A DNA stretch of 64,000 bases, taken from contig CAVUTF010000037.1 in NCBI GenBank assembly GCA_963744305.1, forward strand, positions 9,443 through 73,442, written 5' to 3'. Positions 1-8,750 of this stretch are shown one piece after another (position 1 is the stretch's first letter; every line of letters starts with the position of its first letter). The notes beneath the pieces were generated by a model. It was not told the origin of the DNA. It did not search any database and worked only from the letters and a program-made list of their open reading frames with translations. A program made the position numbers and the translations under genes. The stretch is from FEN-1219 sp963744305. Its GTDB lineage: Bacteria; Pseudomonadota; Gammaproteobacteria; Steroidobacterales; Rariloculaceae.

Positions 1-381
1 CGCGCGATTTATCGGTTCACGCGCGTTGAAAAGGGTAAGCAGATTCGCCGGTATTGGAGTTCCGCCTGCACGCACTGTGCCCTGAAGCCACGCTGCACGA
101 ACGGCGACTATCGGCGTATCAGTCGCTGGGAACACGAAGATGTCTTCGAACGCCTCCAGGAGCGGCTCGATCGGCGTCCTGAGGTGATGGGCATTCGCCG
201 CCAGACCGCCGAGCACACCTTCGGCACGATCAAGACGTGGATGGGCTCGCAGCACTTCAAGACCAAGACGCTCAAGCGCGTGAGCACCGAGATGAGTTTG
301 CACGTGCTCGCTTACAACCTGAAACGCGCAATCAGTCTCTTCGGCGTTGCGGGGTTGATCCAGAGAATGCAGACGGCTTAA
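1..381 (+). CDS. IS1182-type transposase, C-terminal fragment
   Basis: Open from the window edge in frame 1 and ending at TAA 379-381, so only the last ~126 residues are present. The fragment has a zinc-ribbon-like cysteine cluster (CTHCALKPRC, about residues 23-32) followed by the C-terminal DDE block with RRQTAEHTFGTIKTWMG and a final helix ending FGVAGLIQRMQTA. This arrangement is typical of IS1182-family (DDE_Tnp_1_6) transposases, where the last acidic catalytic residue lies in the HTFGTIK-type motif. The enzyme catalyses cut-and-paste or copy-out transposition of its own element. The start and the left inverted repeat lie outside the window. The right end of the element must lie somewhere in 382-640, but I could not fix a terminal repeat. 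Confidence 0.85.
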   Translation, partial: RAIYRFTRVEKGKQIRRYWSSACTHCALKPRCTNGDYRRISRWEHEDVFERLQERLDRRPEVMGIRRQTAEHTFGTIKTWMGSQHFKTKTLKRVSTEMSLHVLAYNLKRAISLFGVAGLIQRMQTA

Positions 382-610
382 CGGCGACTGCCGTCGCGAT
401 ACCTGATGCCGAGCGCAGCCGCTCGAGCAGAACAGTCACGCGGGGGAAAAATCGCCGTGGCGGAAGCTTGAGGCGCTGAGACCAAAACAACTGCGCTATG
501 CTTCGCTGGCTCGCTTCATAATCGATGTCGAAGCGAGTTTTCACACGACCTAGGTCGGAAGCGGAAGTCCTGGTTCTACCCTACGAATGTCCGCTCTGCG
601 AAGGTTAATC

Positions 611-625
611 GCCGTTAATAACGGC
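611..625. repeat. 15-bp inverted repeat near presumed IS right end
   Basis: Six-base arms GCCGTT and AACGGC flank a 3-bp AAT centre, in the non-coding stretch between the transposase stop (381) and the decayed exonuclease (ends 615). It could be a small terminator hairpin or part of the insertion-sequence end. The rest of 382-614 shows no gene; a phrase GAGGCGCTGAG occurs at about 470 and again at about 703. Confidence 0.3.
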
Positions 626-1323
626 CGAAGAGTTGCTCGCCGAGCAGCGCTCCAAAGCCAAATGCCCTGCGCCGCGCAAGCTCCGAGTCGAATCCGGTCG
701 ATTGAGGCGCTGAGGTGCGGTCGAAGACGTCTGACTGCAACTTCCCTCTCTCTGCATGCAATAGATGTTGCAGCGCATATGCCAGGAGATAGGGGGCGTC
801 GTCGAGCGCGTCATGCCCCCGCACATGGAGGGCGCTCGACGCCATAGTAGTCCGCAAGCTTGCTGCAGGGCGTCGTCGCTATATCCTCTATCGGCATCCC
901 CGCCGCGATCACGAGCTTGACCGCGTTGTCGAACCGGTGGGCAGGGATGGACGGCTGAACGCCCGCGACATAGCAGCTGATGGCGACCATGTTCAGTTCG
1001 TCCTTGCCCCACGACCAGAACCGCGCGCCGTCTGAGAAGCGGTCAACTCCAGCAAGGGCCTCCTGCAGCGCCACCCCCTCAGCCCGTATGTTTTCTTCGG
1101 GGATGCCGGTCAGTTTGGTGAAGAACGGGTCGATTGCATACCGGTTACCAAATCGGTCGATCGGCTGAACGTAGGCTCTGTACGTATCCAAGAGAGGGAG
1201 ATTGCCCTCCAGCCCGAGCTTCACAGCACCGATTTGCGCGATAACCGGATCGGGGTCGCGAGCCGCGCACCGGAGACCGGCTCTGCGAGCCTTGGACGCA
1301 GCAGGCGGCGGCCCGGAGCTCAC
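615..1323 (-). pseudogene. DnaQ-like 3'-5' exonuclease, decayed
   Basis: The reading begins at GTG 1323 and runs through the stretch VIAQIGAVKLGLEG, which matches the region just after the first catalytic motif of phage-type DEDDh exonucleases. It continues through RFWSWGKDELNM and FDNAVKLV to YYGVERPPCAG. There a five-G run near 815 breaks the frame; skipping one base gives GHDALDDAPYL, the third exonuclease motif (H and D). The remainder to TAA at 615 is in that second frame. The first motif (DxE, normally just before IGAV) is not visible in any frame: the 25 residues before it are low-complexity and unlike the family. The gene therefore has both a frameshift and a missing N-terminal metal ligand, and lies next to an insertion-sequence end. 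Function would be single-strand DNA 3'-end trimming, but I expect it to be inactive. Confidence 0.6.
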
Positions 1324-1348
1324 GCCGCTGCGGTAGACCGGCTTAGCC

Positions 1349-1768
1349 TCACGCGTTGATCGGCCACGGCTTGTCGCGCATACCGGCTTGCCAATTGTTG
1401 TGCCGGCCGTCCCAGTACGACACCTTCACGTCCGCGGGGTCGACGTCGTCGAGCGCATTGAAGTTCACCGAGACGTAATCGCCGCCGACCTGTTCGAGGT
1501 AGCCGCGGCTGAAGCAGGTGATACCGCAGGTCTTGCAGAAGTAGCGCTTGGCCGTCTTTCCGCCCCATTCGTAAAACGAGAGGTTCTTCTCTCCGGACAA
1601 GAGGCGGAACGCGTCGGGTTTCACGATGCCGGTCAGCGCGCCGAGCTTCGTGCAGATGCTGCAGTTGCAGCTTCCTCCCGCGGTGGTGTCCACGGTGGCT
1701 TCGAACTTCACGGCGCCGCAATGGCAGCTGCCGGCGTGCTTGCGGGCTCCGTTAGATGCATTGCTCAT
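1349..1768 (-). CDS. GFA-family zinc protein (CENP-V/GFA fold)
   Basis: 139 residues, the usual length for single-domain GFA proteins. The zinc ligands of the family are all visible: the first site from SCHCGAVKF near residue 15, the second from CNCSIC at 33-38, and the third CKTCG at about 78-82. Founding members bind glutathione and help it react with formaldehyde; most family members have no tested substrate, so only a zinc-dependent thiol-adduct or carbon-sulfur chemistry role can be suggested. No signal peptide, so cytoplasmic. A second, sequence-divergent GFA protein lies at 3201-3659. The stop codon sits 25 bp before the GTG of the decayed exonuclease on the same strand. Confidence 0.85.
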   Translation of the reverse strand: MSNASNGARKHAGSCHCGAVKFEATVDTTAGGSCNCSICTKLGALTGIVKPDAFRLLSGEKNLSFYEWGGKTAKRYFCKTCGITCFSRGYLEQVGGDYVSVNFNALDDVDPADVKVSYWDGRHNNWQAGMRDKPWPINA

Positions 1769-1931
1769 GGCGCAACCTTCGTGATTCGGGCCTCCACGCT
1801 ATTGTATCGAGCTGACACCTGCTGTCATGTTTCGAGCTCGGACTGCTTGCCCGCGCCGATGTCCCGCAGCGTCGGCGAGCATGCCGCGAGTCCGAGCAAC
1901 GAACGGAGTCTTGCTTGATGATGGCTTCGCG

Positions 1932-3152
1932 ATGGACTCTCTGATCGCCGCCGCCGCGCGCGCCCTCGTCGCCGGCGACGCGCTCGGCGCCCTCAAGCAC
2001 GTCGCCCTGCGCGACGACCCGCCGGCGCTCGCTCTCCGCGGCATCGCCATGGCCCAGCTCGGCGAGCTCCCACGCGCCCGCGAGCTCCTCCGGCTCGCCG
2101 CCCGCGGCTTCGGAGCCCACGAGGAGCTGGCCCGCGCCCGCTGTGTCGTCGCAGAGGCCGAGGTGGCCCTCGCCATGCGCGACCTCCGCGGCTCGCCGCG
2201 CGCGCTGGCGGCAGCGTCGGCCACGCTCGAGGCGCGCGCCGATCGCGCCAACGCGCTGCACGCACGTCTGATCGCGGTGCGCCGCCTGCTCCTGCTCGGC
2301 CGCCTCGATGAAGCCGCGTCCGCCCTGGCCCGCCTCGACGCGCGCTTCCTGCCACCCTCGCTGCTGGCGGTGGCCGAGCTGGCTGCGGCCGAAGTCGCGC
2401 TACGCTCGCTGCGCACAGCGCCGGCTCGCGCGGCACTCGCCCGTGCCCACGATGCGGCGGAACGCGCGCGCGTGCCCGCGCTCCTGGCCGAGGTGGCCGA
2501 GGCGCGCGCCGCGCTCGATCGTCCCGCCGCCCGGAGCGTCCACGCCGGCCACGAGCGGCCGCTGCGCCTCGACGAGGTCGAAGCACTCCTCGCGTCGGGC
2601 GCGCTGGTGGTCGACGCCTGCCGTCGCGGCCTGCGTGCCGGCGTCACTTGGCGACCGCTAGCGCGGCGGCCGGTGCTGTTCGCGTTGGCGCGCGCGCTCG
2701 CCGAGGCGTGGCCAGGCGACGTCGATCGGCTCGCCCTGATTGCGCGGGCGTTCCGCACCCGCCGCCCCAACGAGTCGCACCGAGCGCGCCTGCGTGTCGA
2801 AATCGGCCGTTTGCGCGCACTCGCCGCGCCGCTGGCGCGCATCGAGGCCAGCGCGCGCGGCTTCGCGCTCACGCCGCTGGGCGAGCGCGACGTCCTCGTC
2901 CTGATGCCACCCATCGATGGCGATCAGGCGTCGCTGCTGGCGTTGCTCGCCGACGGCGCGGCGTGGTCCACCTCGGCGCTCGCGCTGGCCCTCGGGGCGA
3001 GCCAGCGCACGGTCCAGCGCGCGCTTGTCGAGTTGCGGGCAACCGAACGGGTGCGCTCGATCGGACGCGCGCGCGCGCAGCGCTGGGTGTCGCCGCCGCT
3101 GTCCGGATTCACGACGATCTTGTTACTCCCTGCCACGCTGCCGCTTGCGTAG
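1932..3152 (+). CDS. Alpha-helical repeat protein with C-terminal helix-turn-helix
   Basis: About 406 residues from ATG 1932, chosen because the Met-Asp-Ser-Leu start opens directly into the helical array; an in-frame ATG at 1827 would add 35 arginine-rich residues that look non-coding. Residues about 5-200 are very rich in Ala, Leu, Arg and Glu in a helical-hairpin (TPR-like) pattern, for example LGELPRARELLRLAARGF. Residues about 240-330 contain a block with LALIARAFRTRRPNESHRARLR, similar to winged-helix response domains, and the final 80 residues include a helix-turn-helix of the type SALALALGASQRTVQRALVEL. It is probably a transcription regulator with a TPR-like sensing region; the target is unknown. 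Codon use is extremely GC-rich, which also creates long antisense open frames. Confidence 0.65.
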   Translation: MDSLIAAAARALVAGDALGALKHVALRDDPPALALRGIAMAQLGELPRARELLRLAARGFGAHEELARARCVVAEAEVALAMRDLRGSPRALAAASATLEARADRANALHARLIAVRRLLLLGRLDEAASALARLDARFLPPSLLAVAELAAAEVALRSLRTAPARAALARAHDAAERARVPALLAEVAEARAALDRPAARSVHAGHERPLRLDEVEALLASGALVVDACRRGLRAGVTWRPLARRPVLFALARALAEAWPGDVDRLALIARAFRTRRPNESHRARLRVEIGRLRALAAPLARIEASARGFALTPLGERDVLVLMPPIDGDQASLLALLADGAAWSTSALALALGASQRTVQRALVELRATERVRSIGRARAQRWVSPPLSGFTTILLLPATLPLA

Positions 3153-3173
3153 ATTGGTCTTGCGGCGTCGTCC

Positions 3174-3217
3174 CGAAGGGCGCCGACAAGGAGCAAAGAG
3201 ATGAACAGGATCGGCAA
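3174..3217 (+). repeat. 44-bp start-site repeat, copy 1
   Basis: Contains a Shine-Dalgarno (AAGGAG), the ATG at 3201 and the first codons (Met-Asn-Arg-Ile-Gly-Lys) of the GFA gene. It matches copy 2 (3629-3672) at 39 of 44 positions by my count. See the corresponding finding. Confidence 0.8.
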
Positions 3218-3659
3218 AATGACCAAGCCCTATACCGGCGGATGTGCGTGCGGCGCGATCCGTTATGAAACGAGCAGCGAACCCATCTTCGAGAACCACT
3301 GCCAATGTCGCGATTGCCAGAAACGAAGTGGCACGGGGCATGGATCGTATCTCACCTTCCCCCAGCGAGCGGATGTGACAATTACGGGCGAAGCGAAAAA
3401 CTGGCGGGTAGCGGGCGACAGCGGGAACGAAAAGGTCCATGCCTTCTGCCCGACCTGTGGAACGCCGGTCTACCTCACGTTCGTCGCAATGCCGGAACTG
3501 ATAGCGGTCCACGCGACCAGCCTTGACGACCCAAGCCGATTCAATCCGCAGGTGGTCACATACAGCATCCGCGGCCATGCGTGGGACACGATGGATTCCT
3601 CGTTGCAGAAATTCGAGCGAATGCCTACCGAAGCGCGCCGACAAGGAGCCGAGAGATGA
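3201..3659 (+). CDS. GFA-family zinc protein, second copy
   Basis: 152 residues. The metal-binding cysteines appear in GCACGAIRY (about 14-22), CQCRDCQKRSG (about 34-44) and FCPTCGTPVY (about 82-91), in GFA family order and spacing. Start ATG 3201 is supported by AAGGAG eight bases upstream. Like the copy at 1349-1768 it should be a small cytoplasmic zinc protein acting on thiol adducts of small aldehydes or related compounds, but the substrate is unknown. The last eleven residues (PTEARRQGAER) are encoded by the second copy of the 44-bp start-site repeat, and the stop overlaps the start of the next gene by four bases, so the two genes are translationally coupled. Confidence 0.87.
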   Translation: MNRIGKMTKPYTGGCACGAIRYETSSEPIFENHCQCRDCQKRSGTGHGSYLTFPQRADVTITGEAKNWRVAGDSGNEKVHAFCPTCGTPVYLTFVAMPELIAVHATSLDDPSRFNPQVVTYSIRGHAWDTMDSSLQKFERMPTEARRQGAER

Positions 3660-3672
3660 GCAGGATAGGCAA
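3629..3672 (+). repeat. 44-bp start-site repeat, copy 2
   Basis: Second copy of the translation-start cassette at 3174-3217, with five mismatches. It provides AAGGAG, the ATG at 3656 and the codons for Met-Ser-Arg-Ile-Gly-Lys of the beta-propeller gene while also encoding the tail of the preceding GFA protein. Confidence 0.8.
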
Positions 3673-4331
3673 GACAAAACTACAACCAGCGACCCGCGCG
3701 GCCGAGATCGTGCGTGAGTACGGCCCCTTCGCCGGCGCCGACAACATCGCCGGCATCACCCACGACGGCCGCCGCGTCTGGGCCGCCACCGGATCCAAGC
3801 TGGTCGCCTTCGATCCCGAGAGCGGCCAGGTCGCGCGCACGCTCGACCGTGCTGCCGACGCCGGTACCGCCTTCGACGGCACGCACCTCTACCAAATCGC
3901 CGAAGCGCGCATCGACAAGATCGATCCCGCCACCGGCAACGTAGTGGCGTCGATCCCGGCGCCCGGCCACGGCCGCGACTCGGGCCTCGCCTGGGCCGAG
4001 GGCAGCCTGTGGGTGGGGCAGTACCGCGATCGCAAGATCTACCAGATCGATCCCGAGACGGGCGCCATTCTGCGCACCATCGAGTCCAACCGCTTCGTCA
4101 CCGGCGTGACCTGGGTCGACGGCGAGCTGTGGCACGGCACCTGGGAAGGCGATGAGAGCGCGATCCGCCGAATCGACCCGAAGAGCGGCGCCGTGCTCGA
4201 GCAGCTGGAGATGCCGCGCGGCACCGCGCGTCAGCGGGCTCGAGTCCGACGGGGCAAACCTTTTCTATTGCGGCGGCGGACCCAGCGGAAAGGTCCGCGC
4301 CGTGCGACGTCCGAAAGGAGCGAAAACATAG
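3656..4331 (+). CDS. Vgb/glutamine-cyclotransferase-like beta-propeller protein (one frameshift)
   Basis: From ATG 3656 the frame encodes repeated propeller blades: VWAATGSKLVAFDPESG, LYQIAEARIDKIDPATG, LWVGQYRDRKIYQIDPETG, LWHGTWEGDESAIRRIDPKSG. Each blade carries the D-P-x-(S/T)-G turn typical of NHL/Vgb-like propellers. After MPRGTA (about 4227) the frame is lost; shifting by one base gives VSGLESDGANLFYCGGG and a natural end KGAKT with TAG at 4329-4331, so a single inserted base explains the break. As read, the frame would run on into the next gene and give a false fusion. No signal peptide, so a cytoplasmic propeller. The catalytic role is unknown; related proteins are annotated as glutamine cyclotransferase-like. 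Coupled to the upstream GFA gene through overlapping stop and start. Confidence 0.75.
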
Positions 4332-4339
4332 GAGTCGGC

Positions 4340-5050
4340 ATGAGAATCGGAATCATCGGTGCTGGAAGCGTAGGAGGAACACTTGCGCGCCACCTCGCCA
4401 AGCTTGGCCACCAGGTTTCGATTGCCAACTCGAAAGGACCGGAGAGCTTGACAGCGTTGGCGGCCGAGATCGGGGCGACGCCCGTTTCTGTTGTCGACGC
4501 CGTCAAATCCGGAGAAATCGTCGTCATCGCGATCCCAACGAAGGCCGTCGCCGATCTACCGCACGGGCTGTTTGCGAACGTGCCGAGCAGCGTCGTCGTG
4601 ATCGATACCGGCAACTACCATCCGGAGCTTCGCGATGGCCGCATCGATGCGATCGACCGAGGCATGCTTGACAGCGAATGGGTCGCGCAGCAGATCGGGC
4701 GTCCCGTGATCAAGGCGTTCAACAACATTTTCGCCGAGAGCCTTCTGAAAAAGGGCGTTCCGAGGGGAACAACGGGGCGAATAGCTCTCTCGGTCGTCGG
4801 CGATTCGGCGGACGCCAAGGCAGCAGTGCTTCGCCTTGTCGACGATCTCGGCTTCGACCCTGTCGACGGTGGTGATCTGGACAACTCCTGGCGGCAGCAG
4901 CCCGGAACGCCAGCCTATTGCCGGGATCTTGGAGCCGCTGCTCTCCGGCGCGCGCTTACCGAGGCTGATCGGAGCAGGATCGCCGAGTACCGCGCCGAAG
5001 AGGAGGCTCGTATCCGGATGCATATTGCAGCTCAGGCGGCGAAAGGATGA
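4340..5050 (+). CDS. NADPH-dependent F420 reductase-like oxidoreductase (NAD-binding)
   Basis: 236 residues from ATG 4340, preceded by GGAG at 4331. The N-terminal Rossmann motif is GIIGAGSVGGTLARHLAKLG, followed by a dinucleotide 2'-phosphate-type segment (IANSKGPESL). Later elements typical of the family are VVIAIPTKAV, VVIDTGNY and VIKAFNNIFAE, with a C-terminal helical region containing SWRQQPGTPAYCRDL. The family includes F420-dependent NADP reductase and many NADPH oxidoreductases of unknown substrate; the F420 cofactor is not expected here, so an NADPH-linked reductase is more likely. It is the last gene of the short GFA, propeller, reductase run and ends ten bases before the convergent PanE-like gene. 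Confidence 0.82.
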   Translation: MRIGIIGAGSVGGTLARHLAKLGHQVSIANSKGPESLTALAAEIGATPVSVVDAVKSGEIVVIAIPTKAVADLPHGLFANVPSSVVVIDTGNYHPELRDGRIDAIDRGMLDSEWVAQQIGRPVIKAFNNIFAESLLKKGVPRGTTGRIALSVVGDSADAKAAVLRLVDDLGFDPVDGGDLDNSWRQQPGTPAYCRDLGAAALRRALTEADRSRIAEYRAEEEARIRMHIAAQAAKG

Positions 5051-5060
5051 GCACCTCAGC

Positions 5061-6001
5061 TTAGCCGAATGCGAGCTCGCCGCGCGCGCGCAGCTCGAGG
5101 GGCAGCAGGCTCGCGTAGATGAAGTCGTGGAGCGGCGTCGCGACACCGGCTGCGGCGCCGAGACGCACCACCGCGCCGATCCAAGCCTCGAGCTCGGACC
5201 GTTTGCCCGCGCCGATGTCCCGCTGCAGTGAGGACGTGCCGCTCGCGGTGACCGAATCGAGCGTCGCGAGCGAGCGCGCCACGGCATCGTCGGAGAGCCC
5301 GATGCCGCGAGCCCGAGCGACGTCGTGGATCTCGCGCATGCCGCGTTCGAGCAGTCTGCCGCGTTTGCGGCACGCTGCGGATCACTCCGATCGGCGCGCG
5401 CGTGACGGCGCCGATGCCGCCGAACGGCACGACGAGCATCAGCTTCTCCCACAACGCGACGCGGATATCGGCCGGCACTTCCACCGCGACGCCCGCGCGC
5501 TCGAACGCTGCACGCAGCCGTTCGACTCGCGCCGATGATGCGCCGTCGAGCTCTCCGAGCTTGATGAAAGTGGTGCCGCCGATGTGCCGGATGTGGCCGG
5601 GCGCCTCGATGAAACAGAATCCGCCGCACGTTCCGCCGACGACGTGCTCGACGCCGATCTTCGCCGCGAGCACTTCCGCCGTATCGACGCCGTTCTGCAG
5701 AGGCACTACGAACGTGTCGGCGCCGAGCAGCGGCCCGAGCGAGTCGGCGGCTGCGGGAACCTGCCAGGTTTTGACGCCGAGCAACACCGCATCGACCGCA
5801 CCGGCCGTCGCGGGCGAATCCGTAGCTTCGAGCGGGCGCGATGAGCATGTCGCCGAGCACGCTCGTGACGCGTAGTCCCGAACGGCGCATCGCGGCGAGA
5901 TGGTCGCCGCGCGCAATGAACACGACTTCGACGCCGGCCGAAGCCAGGCGCGCGCCGAAGTAGCCGCCGACGCCGCCGGTGCCGAAAACCGCAACGCGCA
6001 T
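5061..6001 (-). pseudogene. 2-dehydropantoate 2-reductase-like gene, two frameshifts
   Basis: Starts at ATG 6001 with VAVFGTGGVGGYFGARL, the nucleotide-binding loop of ketopantoate reductase (PanE/ApbA). The frame breaks near 5840 and continues as LEATDSPATAG through NGVDTAEVLA, GGTCGGFCFIEAPGHIRH and ALWEKLMLVVPFGGIGAVTRAPIG; it breaks again near 5354 and ends as MREIHDVARARGIGL to LPLELRARGELAFG with TAA at 5061. The WEKL lysine and NGVD asparagine that mark the active site are present. Total length (about 313 codons) is normal for the family, so the gene is complete apart from two indels. It would reduce ketopantoate to pantoate for coenzyme A, or a similar 2-oxo acid. Many PanE-like genes outside CoA operons have other substrates; no pantothenate genes are nearby. 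Confidence 0.75.
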
Positions 6002-6106
6002 GTGTGGCGATGGTACTTCACGAAAGCGGCCCGCGCCGAGCGCCTTGCGTCGCGCTAAAAGAGGAGTAGCTTGGACGGCTATTACAACTCCTCTAAAGAC
6101 GCGGTT

Positions 6107-6595
6107 ATGAAGAAGCTCTACGTCCTTTTGGCGCTCGGCTGGGTTCCCACGTTGGCCCTCGTGGCCGGCTCGAGCTGGATCACCGGTACGCCCGCCCTTG
6201 CCCAGGGAAACACGCCGTTCAAAGTGACGCGGCTTTACACGGGCGCGGATGGCAAGACGAAGGTGGAAGAGTTCGAGGTCCCGCTCAAGATGCAGGACGC
6301 GGGAACCGATCTTTCCGAGATGGTAACGGCTACCGGCCTGCAATTCCGGCGAACCAACCAGAACTACAACCTCGACTGGCACCCGGCCTCGCGGCGCCAA
6401 TTCGTCGTAACGCTTTCAGGCGAGAGCGAGATCGAGCTCGAAGGGGGTCGCAAGCTTCGCCTGGGACCCGGCCACATCCTGCTCGCGGAAGACACGACGG
6501 GCCAAGGTCACATCTCGCGGGCGGTCGGGTCCAAGGATCGGCTCTCGCTGTTCATCACGTTGCCCGACGCCGCCACCGTACCGCGAACCCACTAG
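6107..6595 (+). CDS. Secreted cupin-domain protein
   Basis: From ATG 6107 the protein is 162 residues, with a clear signal peptide (MKKLYVLLALGW to TPALA, cut near residue 33). A possible TTG start at 6071 has a better-placed GAGGAG at 6061-6066 and would add 12 residues before the same leader. The mature part has one cupin barrel: WHPASRRQFVVTLSGESEI followed by GRKLRLGPGHILLAED and GQGHISRA, with the second cupin motif (G-x5-PxG-like turn, then H) visible. The set of metal-binding histidines is reduced, so catalysis is not certain. It is probably a periplasmic small-molecule-binding or dioxygenase-like protein. It lies upstream of a large secreted protein in the same direction. Confidence 0.75.
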   Translation: MKKLYVLLALGWVPTLALVAGSSWITGTPALAQGNTPFKVTRLYTGADGKTKVEEFEVPLKMQDAGTDLSEMVTATGLQFRRTNQNYNLDWHPASRRQFVVTLSGESEIELEGGRKLRLGPGHILLAEDTTGQGHISRAVGSKDRLSLFITLPDAATVPRTH

Positions 6596-6777
6596 GTCCC
6601 GCGCGGACCTCGCGGCGAACGGCCGGCCCTGAAGCCGCCGCCGGGGGTTTAGGATTCCTTAGTTTCAGCCCCTCGCGCGAGGCCGCGTTTGAACTTAGTA
6701 TCCGCGGTCGGTCTCCGCGGCACGGAAATTGAACAGAATGGCGCGATGCGGCGCGCACCTAACAAGGGCGGAAAACG

Positions 6778-8170
6778 ATGAGCAACGGCGTGTGGAAGGC
6801 ATATGCCAACGTGGCGGCGGCCGCGGCGGCAACCTTGATCGTGGGGTCGGCGGCCGGGCAACAGGTCGCTGAGATAGATTTCAAGAGCGTGGGCCGAGCC
6901 GCGCCGCTGTCGGCCGACATGCGGGAATATGAGGTCACGGGCGCGACCATGCGTGGAGCCTTCAACCCGAACGGACCACGCGCCAATCCGACCTTTACGG
7001 GCGCGGCCCGCAATGGCGCCGCGCCGAAGGGCATCGAGCCGCTCGAGATCGATCTCTTCACGTCGAAGGATTTCTATAAGGACCGCGCTCTGTGGATGGA
7101 CAAGCGCTATTTCCGTTGCAACAGCTCCGCGGCCATCGAGGATCTATGGGGTGGTAACGGCCCGAACAGACTGATCGGTGACAACCCGCCCGCATCCGCG
7201 CCGTGGGGCTACTGCGACCGCGACTATCCGCGCGAAGCCATCGTCAGCCCCTATCCGTTCAAGACCGCTCAGGAACATTACGAAGCGCTGCTCGCGGAGA
7301 CTCGCAAGCGCGGCGGGCCGACGCAGCATACCTACGCCACGGTTCCGGGCGAGTGGACGGGCCGCTACATGCATCCGGGCCGGACGCCGGGCAACGACTA
7401 CTGGTACCGCATGCGGCACGTGCAAGTCCCGACCGTGCTGTCGCTGCTGACGCCGGAGTACCAGACGCGATTCGTTCAGGAGGCCTACCATCACGGCAAC
7501 ACGAATGCTCCGCAGTGGCAGTCGCAATACTGCTGGCCCGAGGGCTTCATGCGGCGCTGGCACGAGGCGGCCGTGTGGGAGCACTACATCATGGTCACGC
7601 CGTCGATGGTGCAGATTCTCGGCCGGCGTGGCGCGCAACTTCATCACGAACATCCACATCGGGCGCGAGTTCAACATGGACGGCGCAGTGCCGCGGCTCG
7701 GCGCCGACGTGCCGCGCTGGTACGGAGAGACGATCGGTTTCTGGGACGAGGACACGCTGATCACCTGGACGTCGAACATCATCGGCTGGAAGGTGCACGC
7801 CGCGCCCGAGTTCTCGAACAAGATGCAGACGATCGAGATCTACACGCCGAACCGCGATGCGGACGGCAAGTTCCTCGGGCTCAATCACGAGGCGATCTTC
7901 TACGACCCCGAGTCGCTCGTGGAGCCGGTCCGGATCATCCGCAATTACGTCAAAATGAGCGACTTGACGGAAGGCGATCCCTACGTGTTCATCGAGTGCG
8001 TGCAGACGATCTTCCCGATCGAGGGCCGCGGCATGCCGGTCTCGCCGGGCACGGTGATCGAATACGAGGTGCCCGACATGTACGGCCGGCCGTGGGCGCA
8101 AATCTGGGAGAAGTACTGGGAGCAGGGCATGGAGAGGCCCGAAGCGGAGGATATCTTCAGCTTCGATTAA
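6778..8170 (+). CDS. Secreted protein of unknown Solibacter-type family, copy A (one frameshift)
   Basis: ATG 6778 opens a signal-peptide-like N-terminus (residues 1-28, ending VGSAAGQQ). The protein runs to IMVTPSMVQILG; a single extra base near 7625 breaks the frame, and reading resumes at ARNFITNIHIGREFNMDG and ends at TAA 8168-8170, about 463 residues in all. The C-terminal half holds WYGETIGFWDEDTLITWT, the hallmark of a large uncharacterised family abundant in Acidobacteria and some Gammaproteobacteria (pattern G-x-W/FW-x-x-D-T-L-V/I-x-x-T), then an all-beta region. The protein has several Trp/Tyr-rich segments (YWYRMRHVQV, QWQSQYCW). Export to the periplasm is likely; function unknown. 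Related but diverged proteins are at 34774-35778 and 54724-56102. It is followed by a DUF6152 gene and two membrane proteins in the same orientation. Confidence 0.7.
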
Positions 8171-8240
8171 GCCACGGTCGCGCGATGATGGCAAAATAGG
8201 AATAGGACAGATTCCCGAAAATTAGGGACGGAGGAGACTC

Positions 8241-8738
8241 TTGAAGACGACAGCCCAGCGTCAGACCTGCGGCGTACTCGCCGCAACGCTCGTGGCGGCC
8301 GCGACGTTCGCCATGCCGGTCAGCGCGCATCACTCGTTCTCGGTGTTCGACGCCGAGGTGACGAAGGTGTTCACCGGCGTCGTCACGCGCGTGAATCCGG
8401 ACGCGAACCATCTACAGATTTTCTTTGCTCCGATGAACGCACGAGCGCAAGAACGTGCGAGCGCGGCGCGGACGGCAAGCCTATCGTCTGGGCCGTCGAA
8501 ATGGCGCGGATCCGCGCAATCGGCTCGGGATGGCATCTCGGTCAGCACCTTCCCGCCCGGAACGATCTTCAGCGTCGCGCTGCATCCGCTGCGCAGCGGC
8601 GACCCCGCGGGCAGCCGCGAGCGCACCGCGATGTTCAAGTGTCCCGAGAAGACACCTCCGGCGCCCGGCAAGCACTGCGACTCCGTCGAAGGGAGCACGG
8701 TTTTCGGCGAAGGAGCTCTGCCGACACCGACCGAGTGA
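8241..8738 (+). pseudogene. DUF6152-family exported protein, copy A, frameshifted
   Basis: TTG start at 8241 with GGAGGAG about five bases upstream. The leader ends MPVSAHHSFSVFDAE; the HHSF motif just after the signal cleavage site is diagnostic of DUF6152. The first frame holds until about 8435; a second frame carries ADGKPIVWAVEMARIRAIGSG (about 8470-8535); the original frame then resumes with STFPPGTIFSVALHPLRSGD and runs to the stop at 8738. At least two compensating indels lie inside. DUF6152 proteins are small secreted beta-rich proteins of unknown function. The same pairing with a Solibacter-type secreted protein recurs at 34277-35778. Confidence 0.65.
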
Positions 8739-8750
8739 GCGAGTAGCTCG

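Noticed and set aside
1799..2914. Long antisense open frame of Arg/Ala/Ser-rich protein
   Set aside because: It mirrors the GC-rich HTH gene at 1932-3152; its composition is that of a codon shadow and there is no domain.
3581..5050. Apparent fusion of beta-propeller and NADP oxidoreductase
   Set aside because: The join is a +1 frameshift near 4227; the propeller's true end is in another frame and the oxidoreductase has its own ATG and ribosome-binding site at 4340.
4556..6400. Long minus-strand open frame over the ketopantoate-reductase-like gene
   Set aside because: Only a short part (the N-terminus of the reductase at about 5840-6001) is coding; the rest is shadow of genes on both strands.
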